64,000 bases of DNA from FEN-1279 sp964400285. Its GTDB lineage: Bacteria > Bacteroidota > Ignavibacteria > Tepidaquicellales > Tepidaquicellaceae. The DNA is taken from positions 124,001 through 188,000 of the forward strand of contig CAYNTK010000003.1 of assembly GCA_964400285.1 (NCBI GenBank), given 5' to 3'. Numbering within the stretch: the first letter of the stretch is position 1; each line of letters begins with the position of its first letter. Shown in pieces: positions 8,224 through 17,417 of this stretch. A model generated the notes under the pieces. It saw only the letters and a list, made by a program, of their open reading frames with translations, was not told the DNA's origin and ran no database searches. The position numbers and the translations under genes are program-made.

Positions 8224-9633
8224 TTATTTATTTACCAAAGCAATACCAAATTCCCCTTCACACGCAACTTCCCCACCAATATAACCTTTATATGCTTTAC
8301 CTTTCATTTTACAAAATCCTCTCCTAAAAGAGATAATTTGCATTTCAAATATCAACTGGTCACCGGGAACAACTTGCTTTTTAAATTTAACATTTTCTAT
8401 TGTAGTGAAAAACGCAAGTTTACTTTCTACATCATCCATTGTATGCATTAATAAAATTCCACCGCACTGTGCCATTGCTTCAACTATCAGTACTCCGGGC
8501 ATAATCGGTTTTACGGGAAAATGTCCTATAAAAAATGGTTCATTATAAGTAACATTTTTCAGACCTACAATTCTTTGCGTATCGATTTCAATCTCTAGAA
8601 TTCTATCAACTAAAAGGAAAGGATATCTATGTGGAAGTATCTTCATAATTGCATCTATATCGAGAATACCAGCAGATGTTTTTAACATTTGATATTTTTT
8701 AACGACTTTTTTCTGAAGATACAATTTTCGAAGCATTTTTGTAAATTCAATATTAGATTTATGTCCGGGTCTTGCAGCAAGAATTTGCCCTTTTATCGGA
8801 GCACCTATTAAAGCTAAATCCCCTATCATATCCAGAACTTTATGCCTTGCCGGTTCATTTTTAAATCTTAATGGAGTATCATTCAATATCCCGCTTGTTC
8901 CAAGTTTTATATTATCGGATAGACCAATTTTATCTTTAAATTCCTGAAATTCATTACCTTCAAATTTCCTATCCACAATAACAATTGCATTTCCAATATC
9001 TCCGCCTTTTATCAATCCTTGTTCTTTTAACATTTCGATTTCTTTTAAGAAGCAAAATGTTCTTGCGGGAGCAAATTCTTTCTCGAACTCTCTTTGTAAA
9101 TCAAATAATCCACTATGCTGAACACCTAATGCTGGATTTGCAAAATCAATCATTACCGAGATTCTGAATTTATTTTTCAGTGGAAGAGCAACTATATCCA
9201 CTTTATCTTCATCGCTATGATAATGGACAGTATCTTCGATTATTAAATAATCTCTCATTGCTTCCTGCTCGACAAAACCTGCTTTAATTAGAGTGCGAAC
9301 ATAATCGAGAGCACTTCCATCCATAATTGGCGGTTCATTACTGTCAAGCTCAACTATAATATTATCGATTTCGCAACCCATTATTGCAGCGAGAACGTGT
9401 TCAACCGTGTGAACTTTAGCATTACCCAAAGCAATAGTGGTTCCTCTTGATATATCAATTACATGGTCAATATCGGCTGGAATTTCGGGAGAATTTTCAA
9501 GGTCAATTCTTTTGAATTTTATGCCATAATTTTCGGGAGCAGGTTTAAAAGTCATAACTGACCTATTACCTGTATGCAAACCAACCCCTGCAAGTGAAAC
9601 ACTCTTTAAAATTGTTCTTTGCTTTTCTAACAT
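8224..9633 (-). CDS. lpxC-fabZ: Bifunctional UDP-3-O-acyl-GlcNAc deacetylase / 3-hydroxyacyl-ACP dehydratase
   Basis: A 469-residue fusion. Residues 1-305 are LpxC, the zinc deacetylase committing lipid A synthesis: the zinc-ligand region 'VHTVEHVLAAIMG' (His79), 'PARHKVLDMIGDLALIG' (His264, Asp268) and the catalytic 'RPGHKSN' (His291). Residues about 318-469 are FabZ, the hot-dog dehydratase of fatty acid elongation: 'LPHRYPFLLVDRI', the catalytic 'GHFPVKPIMPGVL' (His371) and 'VEAMAQCGG' (Glu385). The same fusion is characteristic of Bacteroidota/Chlorobiota. It is the last gene of the envelope operon, 8 nt after lpxD, and ends at a bidirectional terminator. All key residues are present, so both activities are expected. 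Confidence 0.95.
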   Translation of the reverse strand: MLEKQRTILKSVSLAGVGLHTGNRSVMTFKPAPENYGIKFKRIDLENSPEIPADIDHVIDISRGTTIALGNAKVHTVEHVLAAIMGCEIDNIIVELDSNEPPIMDGSALDYVRTLIKAGFVEQEAMRDYLIIEDTVHYHSDEDKVDIVALPLKNKFRISVMIDFANPALGVQHSGLFDLQREFEKEFAPARTFCFLKEIEMLKEQGLIKGGDIGNAIVIVDRKFEGNEFQEFKDKIGLSDNIKLGTSGILNDTPLRFKNEPARHKVLDMIGDLALIGAPIKGQILAARPGHKSNIEFTKMLRKLYLQKKVVKKYQMLKTSAGILDIDAIMKILPHRYPFLLVDRILEIEIDTQRIVGLKNVTYNEPFFIGHFPVKPIMPGVLIVEAMAQCGGILLMHTMDDVESKLAFFTTIENVKFKKQVVPGDQLIFEMQIISFRRGFCKMKGKAYKGYIGGEVACEGEFGIALVNK

Positions 9634-9641
9634 TTAAAAAT

Positions 9642-10658
9642 TTATTTTTTATTAATTAATTGTTTAAGCTCTTCTCTTAATTTTTCTATATACTTTATTG
9701 ATGCTTCCTGTCTTAACTCTTCTTTGTATGGTTTTGCTCTATAGCCAGTATATAAACCCGGTTTAGTTATTGATTTCGAAACCCCGACTGCAGCTCCAAT
9801 TATTACATCATCGCATATACTAATATGTCCAACTATTCCCGCTTGTCCACCTATCATACATCTCTTACCTATTTTAGTTGTTCCTGCAATTCCCACTTGA
9901 GCAGCAATTACTGTATCTTCATCAATAAAAACATTATGAGCAATTTGAATTTGGTTATCCATTTTTACTCCCTTACAAATACGTGTTTCACCCAAAGTTG
10001 CCCTATCTATAGTGCAATTACTTCCAATTTCAACATCATCTTCAATTGCAACAATACCCTTTTGTAAAATTTTTTTGTAAGTTCCATCTTCATTTTTCGC
10101 AAAACCAAAACCATCACTTCCAATAATCGTTCCTGAATGAATATGAACATTGTTTCCAATTTTACAATCTTTATGAATTACAACATTATGGTCTATGATG
10201 CAATTTTTTCCAATTACAACTCCATTTGCAATAATACATCCTGCAAATATTTTACTATTTTTTCCAATCTTACATTTATCACCAATTTTTACAAAATCAT
10301 CAATAAATATTTTATCATCAAGTTCTGTATCCACTCCAATAATACAACTATCGGAAATACCAAATTCTTCGGTAGATTCTTCTTTATTAAATAATTCGAG
10401 TAAACTAACAAACGCAAGGTAAGGATCTTGAACTCTTATTACACTTATATCACTTCTTTTTTCTTTTATTTCAAAATCTTTCGATACTAATACTGCACCT
10501 GCATTTGTAGAAGTAAAATATTTTTCATATAAAGGATTGGAAATAAAAGTAATTTCATCTTTTCTTGCGGATTCAATTTTACCTACATTAACTATATCGG
10601 TTTCTGAATTTCCTGTTACTTCTGCATCTAAATATTTCGCAATATCTTTAACTTTCAT
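9642..10658 (-). CDS. lpxD: UDP-3-O-acylglucosamine N-acyltransferase
   Basis: Adds the second hydroxyacyl chain in lipid A synthesis. 338 residues, starting at ATG 10658; an upstream TTG at 10676 would only extend it into the preceding gene, and the ATG sits one base after that gene's stop. The N-terminal uridine-binding domain (KVKDIAKYLDAEVTG, ITFISNPLYEKYF) is followed from about residue 100 by a left-handed beta-helix of hexapeptide repeats (IGKNSKIFAGCIIANGVVIG, 'GKNCIIDHNVVI') with the active-site region 'GSDGFGFAKNEDGTY' and the catalytic-type 'QIAHNVFID' His. The C-terminal helix 'EASIKYIEKLREELKQL' is typical. Lies between skp and lpxC-fabZ. Confidence 0.95.
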   Translation of the reverse strand: MKVKDIAKYLDAEVTGNSETDIVNVGKIESARKDEITFISNPLYEKYFTSTNAGAVLVSKDFEIKEKRSDISVIRVQDPYLAFVSLLELFNKEESTEEFGISDSCIIGVDTELDDKIFIDDFVKIGDKCKIGKNSKIFAGCIIANGVVIGKNCIIDHNVVIHKDCKIGNNVHIHSGTIIGSDGFGFAKNEDGTYKKILQKGIVAIEDDVEIGSNCTIDRATLGETRICKGVKMDNQIQIAHNVFIDEDTVIAAQVGIAGTTKIGKRCMIGGQAGIVGHISICDDVIIGAAVGVSKSITKPGLYTGYRAKPYKEELRQEASIKYIEKLREELKQLINKK

Positions 10659-10659
10659 T

Positions 10660-11187
10660 TTATTGTTTACCTTCAATAACTTTCTGCACTTTTGCAGTCA
10701 AATCATATTTTTCATTAACGAATAAAAGCATAATATCACTATTCCTGTCGAATACATAATCATAATCTTCTTTATTTGCTACGGTTTCTATTGCTTTAAA
10801 GATTCTATCCTGAACAGGTTTCATAAAATCAGTTTGCTTTTGAAAATATTCACCGTTTTCTCCAAACTTTTGTGTTTTAAAGCTAACTATGGAATTTTCC
10901 AAATCCTTTATATCTTTTTCCATTTGAGCTTTCATCTGGTCGGATAGAATTAATTTCTTTTTATCAAAATCATCTTTCATTGCTTTCAAGCTATCTTGCA
11001 TAAGACCGAGCTCTTTTTGCCACTCACTTACAAGATTATCCAATTTAAGTTTGGCATCTTTTGCTTCCTGCATATTATCGATAATCTTTTTAGAATCAAT
11101 ATATCCAACCTTTGTTTGAGAAAAACCTATCGAAACAAAGATAACTGTAAGTAATAAACCTACTACGAGGTTAATAATCTTTTTCAA
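10660..11187 (-). CDS. OmpH/Skp-family periplasmic chaperone (second copy)
   Basis: A 175-residue exported protein. The TTG at 11187 is the only start that gives a complete signal peptide (KKIINLVVGLLLTVIFVSIGFSQ). The mature part opens with 'TKVGYIDSKKIIDNM', the OmpH hallmark, followed by a long charged coiled coil (about residues 45-115) that forms the tentacles of Skp, and a C-terminal 'YVFDRNSDIMLLFVNE' strand. Skp holds unfolded outer-membrane proteins on the way to BamA, which is encoded two genes upstream. It is 27 nt downstream of a paralogue and one base before lpxD. Tandem skp copies are common in Bacteroidota. Confidence 0.88.
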   Translation of the reverse strand: MKKIINLVVGLLLTVIFVSIGFSQTKVGYIDSKKIIDNMQEAKDAKLKLDNLVSEWQKELGLMQDSLKAMKDDFDKKKLILSDQMKAQMEKDIKDLENSIVSFKTQKFGENGEYFQKQTDFMKPVQDRIFKAIETVANKEDYDYVFDRNSDIMLLFVNEKYDLTAKVQKVIEGKQ

Positions 11188-11214
11188 TTTTAAATGAATT
11201 AAAATTTATTAAAA

Positions 11215-11775
11215 CTATTTTAGTTTATCCAGAACCTTAAATGTAATATCTGAATCTTTTTCACCATAAATTAAATCTTCTGTCTTATTAAATACAAAAC
11301 TTATTTTCATCTCTTTTGCTACTGCTTCAACTGTTTTTGTCATTTTTTCGATTAATGGTTTTAATAATTCAGTTTGCCTTTGAATTAATTCGTTTTGAAC
11401 CTTTTGTTTATAAACAGTCAAAGCATCATCGAGGACTTGCAATTCTTTTTGCAATTCAGCAATTTCATCGCTAAGTTTTTTTAATTCTGCATCGGATTTA
11501 ACCTGTCCTGATTCTACAAGTTTCTGGGCTTCTTCATATCTTTTTTTAAATGCTTCTGCTTTTGTTTTTAATTCAGTTTCTTTTGTTTGAAGTGTATCTG
11601 CAAATAATTTCGTAAATGCCTGATATTCTTCTTCTACTTTTTTATATTCAGGCATCTGTTTAATAATTCCGTCTCTGTCAACATATCCGATTTTAAGCTG
11701 TGAATAAGAAAAAGATGAAACACAAAAAATCATTGCCAACAAAAAACCGATGAATCTAACATTTAATACTTTCAA
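11215..11775 (-). CDS. OmpH/Skp-family periplasmic chaperone (first copy)
   Basis: A 186-residue exported chaperone-like protein. Start at TTG 11775 is supported by AAGGAG on the minus strand at 11784-11789, eight bases upstream, and by the signal peptide that follows (ending FSYSQ). The mature protein begins 'LKIGYVDRDGIIKQMPEY', the OmpH pattern, then a Lys/Glu-rich coiled coil (about residues 50-130) and a final 'ISFVFNKTEDLIYGE' strand. It lies between bamA (76 nt upstream) and its paralogue (27 nt downstream), in line with a joint role in outer-membrane protein delivery to the Bam complex. Confidence 0.88.
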   Translation of the reverse strand: MKVLNVRFIGFLLAMIFCVSSFSYSQLKIGYVDRDGIIKQMPEYKKVEEEYQAFTKLFADTLQTKETELKTKAEAFKKRYEEAQKLVESGQVKSDAELKKLSDEIAELQKELQVLDDALTVYKQKVQNELIQRQTELLKPLIEKMTKTVEAVAKEMKISFVFNKTEDLIYGEKDSDITFKVLDKLK

Positions 11776-11783
11776 GAATTTAT

Positions 11784-11789
11784 CTCCTT
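11784..11789 (-). promoter_or_regulatory. Shine-Dalgarno site that fixes a TTG start
   Basis: AAGGAG on the minus strand, eight bases before the TTG at 11775. Most neighbouring genes lack such a site, so it is informative for the start of this skp-like gene. Confidence 0.7.
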
Positions 11790-11851
11790 ATTTTTTTATT
11801 TATATATTATCTTATTTAATTTTATATCTTTAATTTGTTATTTACTATTAA

Positions 11852-14224
11852 TTAAAACCCTCTTCCAAATTGGAAATGGAAAAGTAATTTTGGGTCTTCC
11901 CTATCTTCTATTCTTCTATCGAAGCCATACCCAAAATCAAAACCTACAAGACCGACGGCTGGTAAATAAAGTCGAGTACCAAAACCAATAGACCTTCTTA
12001 AATCAAATGGGTCAGTTTTTGATATATCAGACCAAACATTACCCGCCTCTGCAAAGACCAGTGCAAAAATTGGGAAGGGGTCTAATGATAACGGGTATCT
12101 TAATTCAAGTCCGTATTTTATAGCTACCTTTCCTCCAACTGGATTATAATAAAAATTTTTCGGTCCAATATTTCTATCATCATAACCTCTTAACGCAATT
12201 GTATTGTAAGCCAACCCATTTCCACCCATATAAAACAACTCTGTCGGGGGTAAATATCCATCTTTACCAATCGATTTAATAAATGAGAAATTAAAATTAG
12301 TATATAAAACTAATTTTTGATTTCTGATTAATGGAGTGTATGTTTCTACAAGAAAGATGTTTTTTAAGAATTCAGTATTGCCCGGTAGAAAAGGTCCTCC
12401 AGATAATTCGGTTGAATTTGCAACTTTAGTTCCGGTTATTGGAAACAAAGGGTCAAAAACTGTTGAACGAGTTATTGTTTGCCTTAAACTTATTTGATTT
12501 CTAACACCGATTTGATAATATCCACCACCATCTATGACATCGGTTCTCTGATATTTTAAAGACCAGTCACCTCTAAAGTAATCATCGGGAAATTTAAACC
12601 TTCTACCAAAATTTAACATAGCACCTGTTTCACGAATATCATAAGTATAATTCGTTCGTGTATCGAACAAATTAAAGCCCAGAGTTGTTGGAGTATTCAT
12701 AAACCATGGCTCTTGAAACCCGATAGAGAAAGTTCGATAACTTCCAGCTTCCCCAAACTGCCACGAAAAATTCAAAATCTGCCCAGCACCACCTGAAAAT
12801 GGATGAGAAATATCGAAATTATTGAATGTTAAACCAAGTGCTCCAGTCATTCCAAAACTTCCGCTATATCCCACTGATGCATTAAACTGGTCTGAGGAAC
12901 GTTCCTGAACAATATATTTTATATTTACAGTCGAATCATTTTCCAATGCTAAATCTTGTCCGAGTTTCTCTGGATTAAAATAATTCAATGCATTTAATTG
13001 TTGTAAACTTCTTTTTACATTTGCTCTATTAAAATAGTCCCCCGGTATTGTATATAATTCCCTGCGTAGAACTTTATCTTGTGTCTTATCGTTTCCTTCG
13101 AAACTAACTAAACCAAATTTAAATTGATTATTTTCTACAATTTTTATTTTTAAGTCAAGTTTATTTCCATTTACAATCTTTTCCTCGACATCAGCACTAT
13201 AATTTAGATATCCGTTATCGTAATATAATGAACTTATATCGGTTTCAGATTCGTTTCCATAAAGATTATATTGCAATTTTTTATAGTTGTAAACATCTCC
13301 TTTTTTCAAATCCAATCTTTCTCTTAACAACGAATCAGGATAAATCTTATTGCCTTCAAAACTAATACTGTTTATATAATATTTTTTACCTTCATCTATT
13401 TTTATTTTTATAAAAACATCTTCTTTATCGGGAGATAGTTTTAGTTCATCTCCAATTATTTCAGCATCTCGAAATCCTTTTTCTTTACAATAAGCTATAA
13501 TAAATTTCTTATCATCTTCGAATTTACTCTTATCAAAAGTTGCCCCATCCCAAAACTTCCACCAGACTTTTTCAGCCGTGTTTTCCATTGATTTCTTAAG
13601 TTCTTTATTGGAGAGTTGTTTGTTCCCAACAAATGTTATTTCGCGAACAGTCAGTTTACTTCCCTCTTTAATCTTAATTCTAATTCTCGCTTCATTATTT
13701 GAAGAAATAAGTTTATCGACATTTACTTCGACAAGCGAATAACCCTCTTCTATATAATATAAAATTAAATTATGCTCGATGTCTTTAAGTTTTTGCTCCT
13801 GAACAACCTCACCTATAGTTAATCCAATTCTTTCCTTAATATCACTTGTAGAAATTTTTTTGTTTCCGGTAATATCGATTCCCTCTATACGTGGTAATTC
13901 CTTAACCTGAATCACAAGGTAAACATCTTTTCCAAATTTTTTATCTACGTAAAGTGCAATATCGGAAAATAACCCAAGACTCCATAATTTTTTTATTGCA
14001 TCTCTTGTTTCGTCAGATGGAATCGAGATTTCCATATTCTCCTTCAATCCCGAATAATTTATAATAGTTCTCGAATCATAAAACTTATTTCCATTCACAT
14101 TTATACTTGCAATTCTATAAATTTCAGGACCTAATTCATCCTGAGCAAAAGTTGATTTAATGAAAACAGAAATTAATGAGAAGAATAAAATTAAAGATAT
14201 TTTTATAATTGCTTTAAAACTCAT
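11852..14224 (-). CDS. bamA: Outer-membrane protein assembly factor BamA
   Basis: Central pore of the Bam complex that inserts beta-barrel proteins. 790 residues with a signal peptide ending KSTFAQ. Residues about 35-420 hold five POTRA domains, visible as repeated openings 'IASINVNGNKFYDSRTI', 'IEGIDITGNKKISTSDI', 'VREITFVGNKQLSNKEL', 'INSISFEGNKIYPDSLL' and 'FGLVSFEGNDKTQDKVL'. The C-terminal half is the barrel, with the conserved loop-6 motif in 'ALRGYDDRNIGP' and the terminal 'FHFQFGRGF' signal ending in Phe. It is flanked by uppS (9 nt upstream) and skp genes, and a bamD gene lies at 57428-58192. Confidence 0.96.
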   Translation of the reverse strand: MSFKAIIKISLILFFSLISVFIKSTFAQDELGPEIYRIASINVNGNKFYDSRTIINYSGLKENMEISIPSDETRDAIKKLWSLGLFSDIALYVDKKFGKDVYLVIQVKELPRIEGIDITGNKKISTSDIKERIGLTIGEVVQEQKLKDIEHNLILYYIEEGYSLVEVNVDKLISSNNEARIRIKIKEGSKLTVREITFVGNKQLSNKELKKSMENTAEKVWWKFWDGATFDKSKFEDDKKFIIAYCKEKGFRDAEIIGDELKLSPDKEDVFIKIKIDEGKKYYINSISFEGNKIYPDSLLRERLDLKKGDVYNYKKLQYNLYGNESETDISSLYYDNGYLNYSADVEEKIVNGNKLDLKIKIVENNQFKFGLVSFEGNDKTQDKVLRRELYTIPGDYFNRANVKRSLQQLNALNYFNPEKLGQDLALENDSTVNIKYIVQERSSDQFNASVGYSGSFGMTGALGLTFNNFDISHPFSGGAGQILNFSWQFGEAGSYRTFSIGFQEPWFMNTPTTLGFNLFDTRTNYTYDIRETGAMLNFGRRFKFPDDYFRGDWSLKYQRTDVIDGGGYYQIGVRNQISLRQTITRSTVFDPLFPITGTKVANSTELSGGPFLPGNTEFLKNIFLVETYTPLIRNQKLVLYTNFNFSFIKSIGKDGYLPPTELFYMGGNGLAYNTIALRGYDDRNIGPKNFYYNPVGGKVAIKYGLELRYPLSLDPFPIFALVFAEAGNVWSDISKTDPFDLRRSIGFGTRLYLPAVGLVGFDFGYGFDRRIEDREDPKLLFHFQFGRGF

Positions 14225-14233
14225 TTTATTGAT

Positions 14234-15016
14234 TTATTTAGCTTTTTGTTTTTTTAATTGTTCACTTACCAAACCAAATCTTCGTTCTCGTCTCTGATAT
14301 TCTCTAATTGCTTCATATAAATGCTCTCTCCTGAATTCAGGCCAGAAAATTTTATCTATATAAATTTCTGTATAAGCTAATTCCCATAATAAAAAATTGC
14401 TTATTCTGAATTCACTTCCTGTTCTAATTAACAAATCGGGGTCTGGTAATGAACTCGTTGTAAGATATTGTGAAAACAGTTTTTCATTTATATTATTGAC
14501 ATCTATTTTTAAGTTTTTAACATCACGAGCTATATTTTTGATTGCATTTAAAATATCCCATCTTCCACTGTAACTTATAGCAAGTGTCAAAGTCATTAAT
14601 TTATTATTTTTTGTTTTTTCCATTGCATCTTGCAATTCATCATAAACCTTTTCTGGTAGTGATTTCAAATCACCTATCGCAAATAACTTTACATTATTTT
14701 CGTGCAATCTGTCTGTTTCATCTCTTAGAGATTTAATGAGAAGCTTCATTAGAATCGAAACTTCAGTTTTTGGTCTTTTCCAATTTTCGGTCGAGAAAGT
14801 ATATAACGTCAGATACTTTACTCCAATTTGACCACAACATTCAACAACATCTCTTACAGATGTTACACCCTGTTTATGTCCATATATCCTCGATTTATTT
14901 CTTGCCTTCGCCCATCTACCGTTACCATCCATTATAATAGCAATATGCTTTGGAATTTCTCCAGTTTCTTTCAATTTATCCTGAACTGCTTTGTCTTTTT
15001 TTTCTGGTTCTATCAA
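14234..15016 (-). CDS. uppS: Isoprenyl transferase (undecaprenyl diphosphate synthase)
   Basis: Cis-prenyltransferase making the C55 lipid carrier for peptidoglycan and O-antigen. About 260 residues. Family motifs are 'PKHIAIIMDGNGRWAK' (catalytic Asp and P-loop), 'GHKQGVTSVRDVVE', 'LTLYTFSTENWKRP', 'ISYSGRWDI' and 'DLLIRTGSEFRISNFLLW'. No ATG precedes the MDG motif; the TTG at 15016 is taken as start, and another TTG 13 codons in, before 'KETGEIPKH', is an alternative. It sits between trpS and bamA in the envelope operon. Identity is secure; the start is not. Confidence 0.93.
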   Translation of the reverse strand: MIEPEKKDKAVQDKLKETGEIPKHIAIIMDGNGRWAKARNKSRIYGHKQGVTSVRDVVECCGQIGVKYLTLYTFSTENWKRPKTEVSILMKLLIKSLRDETDRLHENNVKLFAIGDLKSLPEKVYDELQDAMEKTKNNKLMTLTLAISYSGRWDILNAIKNIARDVKNLKIDVNNINEKLFSQYLTTSSLPDPDLLIRTGSEFRISNFLLWELAYTEIYIDKIFWPEFRREHLYEAIREYQRRERRFGLVSEQLKKQKAK

Positions 15017-15048
15017 TTTATTGAAAATTTAAAATTTTAAATAATTTA

Positions 15049-16047
15049 TTATCCCAGTTTCATAGCTTCCCTAACCTGCGACATTGTATTCTCTGCAACT
15101 TTTTTCGCTTTGTTTTCTCCATCATCTAAAACATTTTTAATATAATCAATATTATTTACTAATTCGCTTCTTTTATTACGAACAGGTTCGAAAAAGTCTT
15201 TTATCTTACCTGCTATATTCATTTTACAATCAAAACAACCTAATGTTCCACTTTTACAACCCTCTTGAATAATTTTAGTTTCAGTTGGATTAAATTTATT
15301 GTGATAAGTAAATATTAAACATATATCAGGATTTCCTTTATCACCCTTTCTAAGTTTATTCGGGTCGGTATATGCCTTTTTTATTTTATTTTTTATTTCC
15401 TCTTCACTATCGGAAATTAATATTGTATTTCCAAGCGATTTACTCATTTTAGTTTTTCCATCTAAACCCGGTAACCTTGCAAATTTTGTGATTTTTGGTT
15501 CTGGAATGGGAAATATTTTCTTCCCGTCTTTTAATGAATAAGTATCATTAAATAATCCGGCTATGTGTCTGGTAATTTCAACGTGTGGGACTTGGTCTTC
15601 TCCAACCGGAACAAGGTCGCCTTTATATAGCAAGATATCAGCAGCTTGTAACACAGGATACCCTAAATGACCATAAGTAATTGATTGCAAATTCAAATCC
15701 CTAATTTGGTCTTTTAGTGTTGGATTTTTTTCTAACCTCGCTTTTGTTATCAACATCGAAAATATCAAAAACAATTCTGTGTGCTCTTTAACTTTCGATT
15801 GTCTAAAGATAGGAGATGTATCAGGATCAATACCACTTGCAATCCAATCTATAACCATATCTATTGTATCATCATAAACATTCGTTGTATCGAGATTTGT
15901 TGTTAATGTATGATAATCAGCTATCAGATGATAGTTTTGATAATCGTTCTGTAAATGAACCCAGTTTTCTAATGCTCCAACATAATGACCAATATGCAAT
16001 TTACCTGTTGGTCTCATCCCGGATAGTATAATCTTTTTCCTGTTCAT
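15049..16047 (-). CDS. trpS: Tryptophanyl-tRNA synthetase
   Basis: Charges tRNA-Trp; class I synthetase, 332 residues from ATG 16047 (an upstream TTG at 16068 would overlap the preceding gene). Visible: 'SGMRPTGKLHIGHYVGALEN' with the HIGH-type motif, 'YPVLQAADILLYKGDLVPVG', 'DQVPHVEITRHIA' and the 'KMSKSLGN' loop. An uncommon feature is a cysteine set in the C-terminal part: DIC, then EGC 21 residues later, then 'CKSGTLGCFDC', giving C-x20-C-x6-C-x2-C. This is close to the [4Fe-4S] motif known from Thermotoga maritima TrpRS. The gene is embedded between ftsB-like and uppS genes, an unusual partner for an envelope operon. Confidence 0.95.
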   Translation of the reverse strand: MNRKKIILSGMRPTGKLHIGHYVGALENWVHLQNDYQNYHLIADYHTLTTNLDTTNVYDDTIDMVIDWIASGIDPDTSPIFRQSKVKEHTELFLIFSMLITKARLEKNPTLKDQIRDLNLQSITYGHLGYPVLQAADILLYKGDLVPVGEDQVPHVEITRHIAGLFNDTYSLKDGKKIFPIPEPKITKFARLPGLDGKTKMSKSLGNTILISDSEEEIKNKIKKAYTDPNKLRKGDKGNPDICLIFTYHNKFNPTETKIIQEGCKSGTLGCFDCKMNIAGKIKDFFEPVRNKRSELVNNIDYIKNVLDDGENKAKKVAENTMSQVREAMKLG

Positions 16048-16051
16048 AAAA

Positions 16052-16396
16052 TTATTTTGTGCTGTCAACTATTATTTTAATTATTTTTTCACCTTCTTTT
16101 GTCATTCCGTATTTCTCTCGTGCAATTTTTTCGATTTTTTTATCGGATGTATTAATTTCGTTTATTTCTTTTTTTAATTCTTCACTTTTGTTTACTTCTT
16201 CTTGTAATTGTTTTTCAAGTTGTTTTCTATCATTTTCGAGTCTCATTCTTGTAATCAATCCTTTATTTCCAAAAATTGCAAGTCCAATATGAGCAATTAT
16301 TATTAGAAAAAATATTAATGCTAATTTATTATACTTAAAAAATCTTGCAATTTTTTTTAAAATACTATCTTTTATTTCCTCTTCAGCTTCAAACAT
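16052..16396 (-). CDS. FtsB/DivIC-type septum formation initiator
   Basis: A 114-residue bitopic protein. Residues about 25-45 form one transmembrane helix (LALIFFLIIIAHIGLAIFG), followed by a strongly charged coiled coil (about residues 53-85), then the DivIC/FtsB hallmark 'KIEKIAREKYGMTKEGEKII'. These proteins join FtsL and FtsQ/DivIB in the divisome. It starts one base after the ddl stop and is followed by trpS, so it is cotranscribed with peptidoglycan synthesis genes. FtsB and DivIC cannot be separated by sequence alone. Confidence 0.85.
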   Translation of the reverse strand: MFEAEEEIKDSILKKIARFFKYNKLALIFFLIIIAHIGLAIFGNKGLITRMRLENDRKQLEKQLQEEVNKSEELKKEINEINTSDKKIEKIAREKYGMTKEGEKIIKIIVDSTK

Positions 16397-16397
16397 T

Positions 16398-17417
16398 TTA
16401 AAAATTTTTTAAAGATAAGCTAATTATATTTTCAATCAACTCATTAAACTCCATTCCTTCTACTTTTACTGCTTTCGGAACAAGCGATAATTCTGTCATC
16501 CCAGGAAGTGTGTTCACCTCCAAACAGTGTAACTCATCATTATCATCCAAAAGAAAATCTACTCGTGAATATACGGAGCATCCTATCGAATGATACGCTC
16601 TTAAAGCAATTTCTTTCGCTCTCTCGCTCACTTCTTTACTTACATCAGCAGGACAAATATATTCTGTCATTCCCTTTGTATATTTATGATGGTAATCATA
16701 AAATCCATCTTTGGGCTTAATCTCTATTAAAGGATAAGCTTTGTCACCTACAATTGAAACAGTTATTTCCCTTCCTTTAATATATTTTTCAATCATTAGT
16801 TTATCCGAATATTTTAGTGCAAGCTCGATTGCTTCTTTTATTTCGGATTCTTTATTCACTATCGTTAAACCAACTGTACTACCCTCATCATTAGGTTTGA
16901 TTACAAAAGGCAAAGAAATTCTTTTTAATACTTTTTTAGGATTAATTTCATCTTTTCTCGAAAACAAAATCCAATCAGCTGTAGGAATATCATAATTTCG
17001 AAAAATCATTTTCGTAACATTTTTGTCCATTGCTATTGCGGAAGAAAGTATATCAGAACCAGTATATTTAACCCCTCTCAATTCAAGTAAGGTCTGAATT
17101 CTACCATCTTCACCATATTTACCATGTAAACCAATAAAAACAATATCAACATTATCAAATAATTTCGAATTTACACATTCGATTACTTTTCTCTTCGATG
17201 CCTTTAATAGTTTTTGCATCTCTTCATAAGTCGGATACTCTTTAGATACTAAATCCTTGAAAATTACGTTTTCTTGTACTTCAGAATCACCATATTTCGG
17301 GTCTATTACTTTTACATTATGTCCGTTTTCTCTTAATGCTTTTAAAATAGCTCTCCCTGAAGCTAAAGAAACCTTTCGCTCCGACGATATTCCACCAACG
17401 ACTAAAGCTATATTCAT
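16398..17417 (-). CDS. ddl: D-alanine--D-alanine ligase
   Basis: ATP-grasp enzyme making the D-Ala-D-Ala dipeptide for peptidoglycan. 339 residues. N-terminal 'IALVVGGISSERKVSLASG' matches the 'GG.S.E..VS..S' pattern; then 'VFIGLHGKYGEDGRIQTLLE', 'PFVIKPNDEGSTVGLTIV', 'EKYIKGREITVSI', 'SRVDFLLDDNDELHCLEVN' (metal-binding Asp/Glu/Asn) and 'TLPGMTELSLVPKA'. It is the first gene of the envelope operon, with 173 bp of AT-rich non-coding DNA separating it from the divergent PHP gene; the operon promoter should lie there. Confidence 0.95.
   Translation of the reverse strand: MNIALVVGGISSERKVSLASGRAILKALRENGHNVKVIDPKYGDSEVQENVIFKDLVSKEYPTYEEMQKLLKASKRKVIECVNSKLFDNVDIVFIGLHGKYGEDGRIQTLLELRGVKYTGSDILSSAIAMDKNVTKMIFRNYDIPTADWILFSRKDEINPKKVLKRISLPFVIKPNDEGSTVGLTIVNKESEIKEAIELALKYSDKLMIEKYIKGREITVSIVGDKAYPLIEIKPKDGFYDYHHKYTKGMTEYICPADVSKEVSERAKEIALRAYHSIGCSVYSRVDFLLDDNDELHCLEVNTLPGMTELSLVPKAVKVEGMEFNELIENIISLSLKNF

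Noticed and set aside
9825..10422. Asn/Ile-rich plus-strand frames opposite lpxD
   Set aside because: They mirror the hexapeptide repeats of lpxD and have no independent support.
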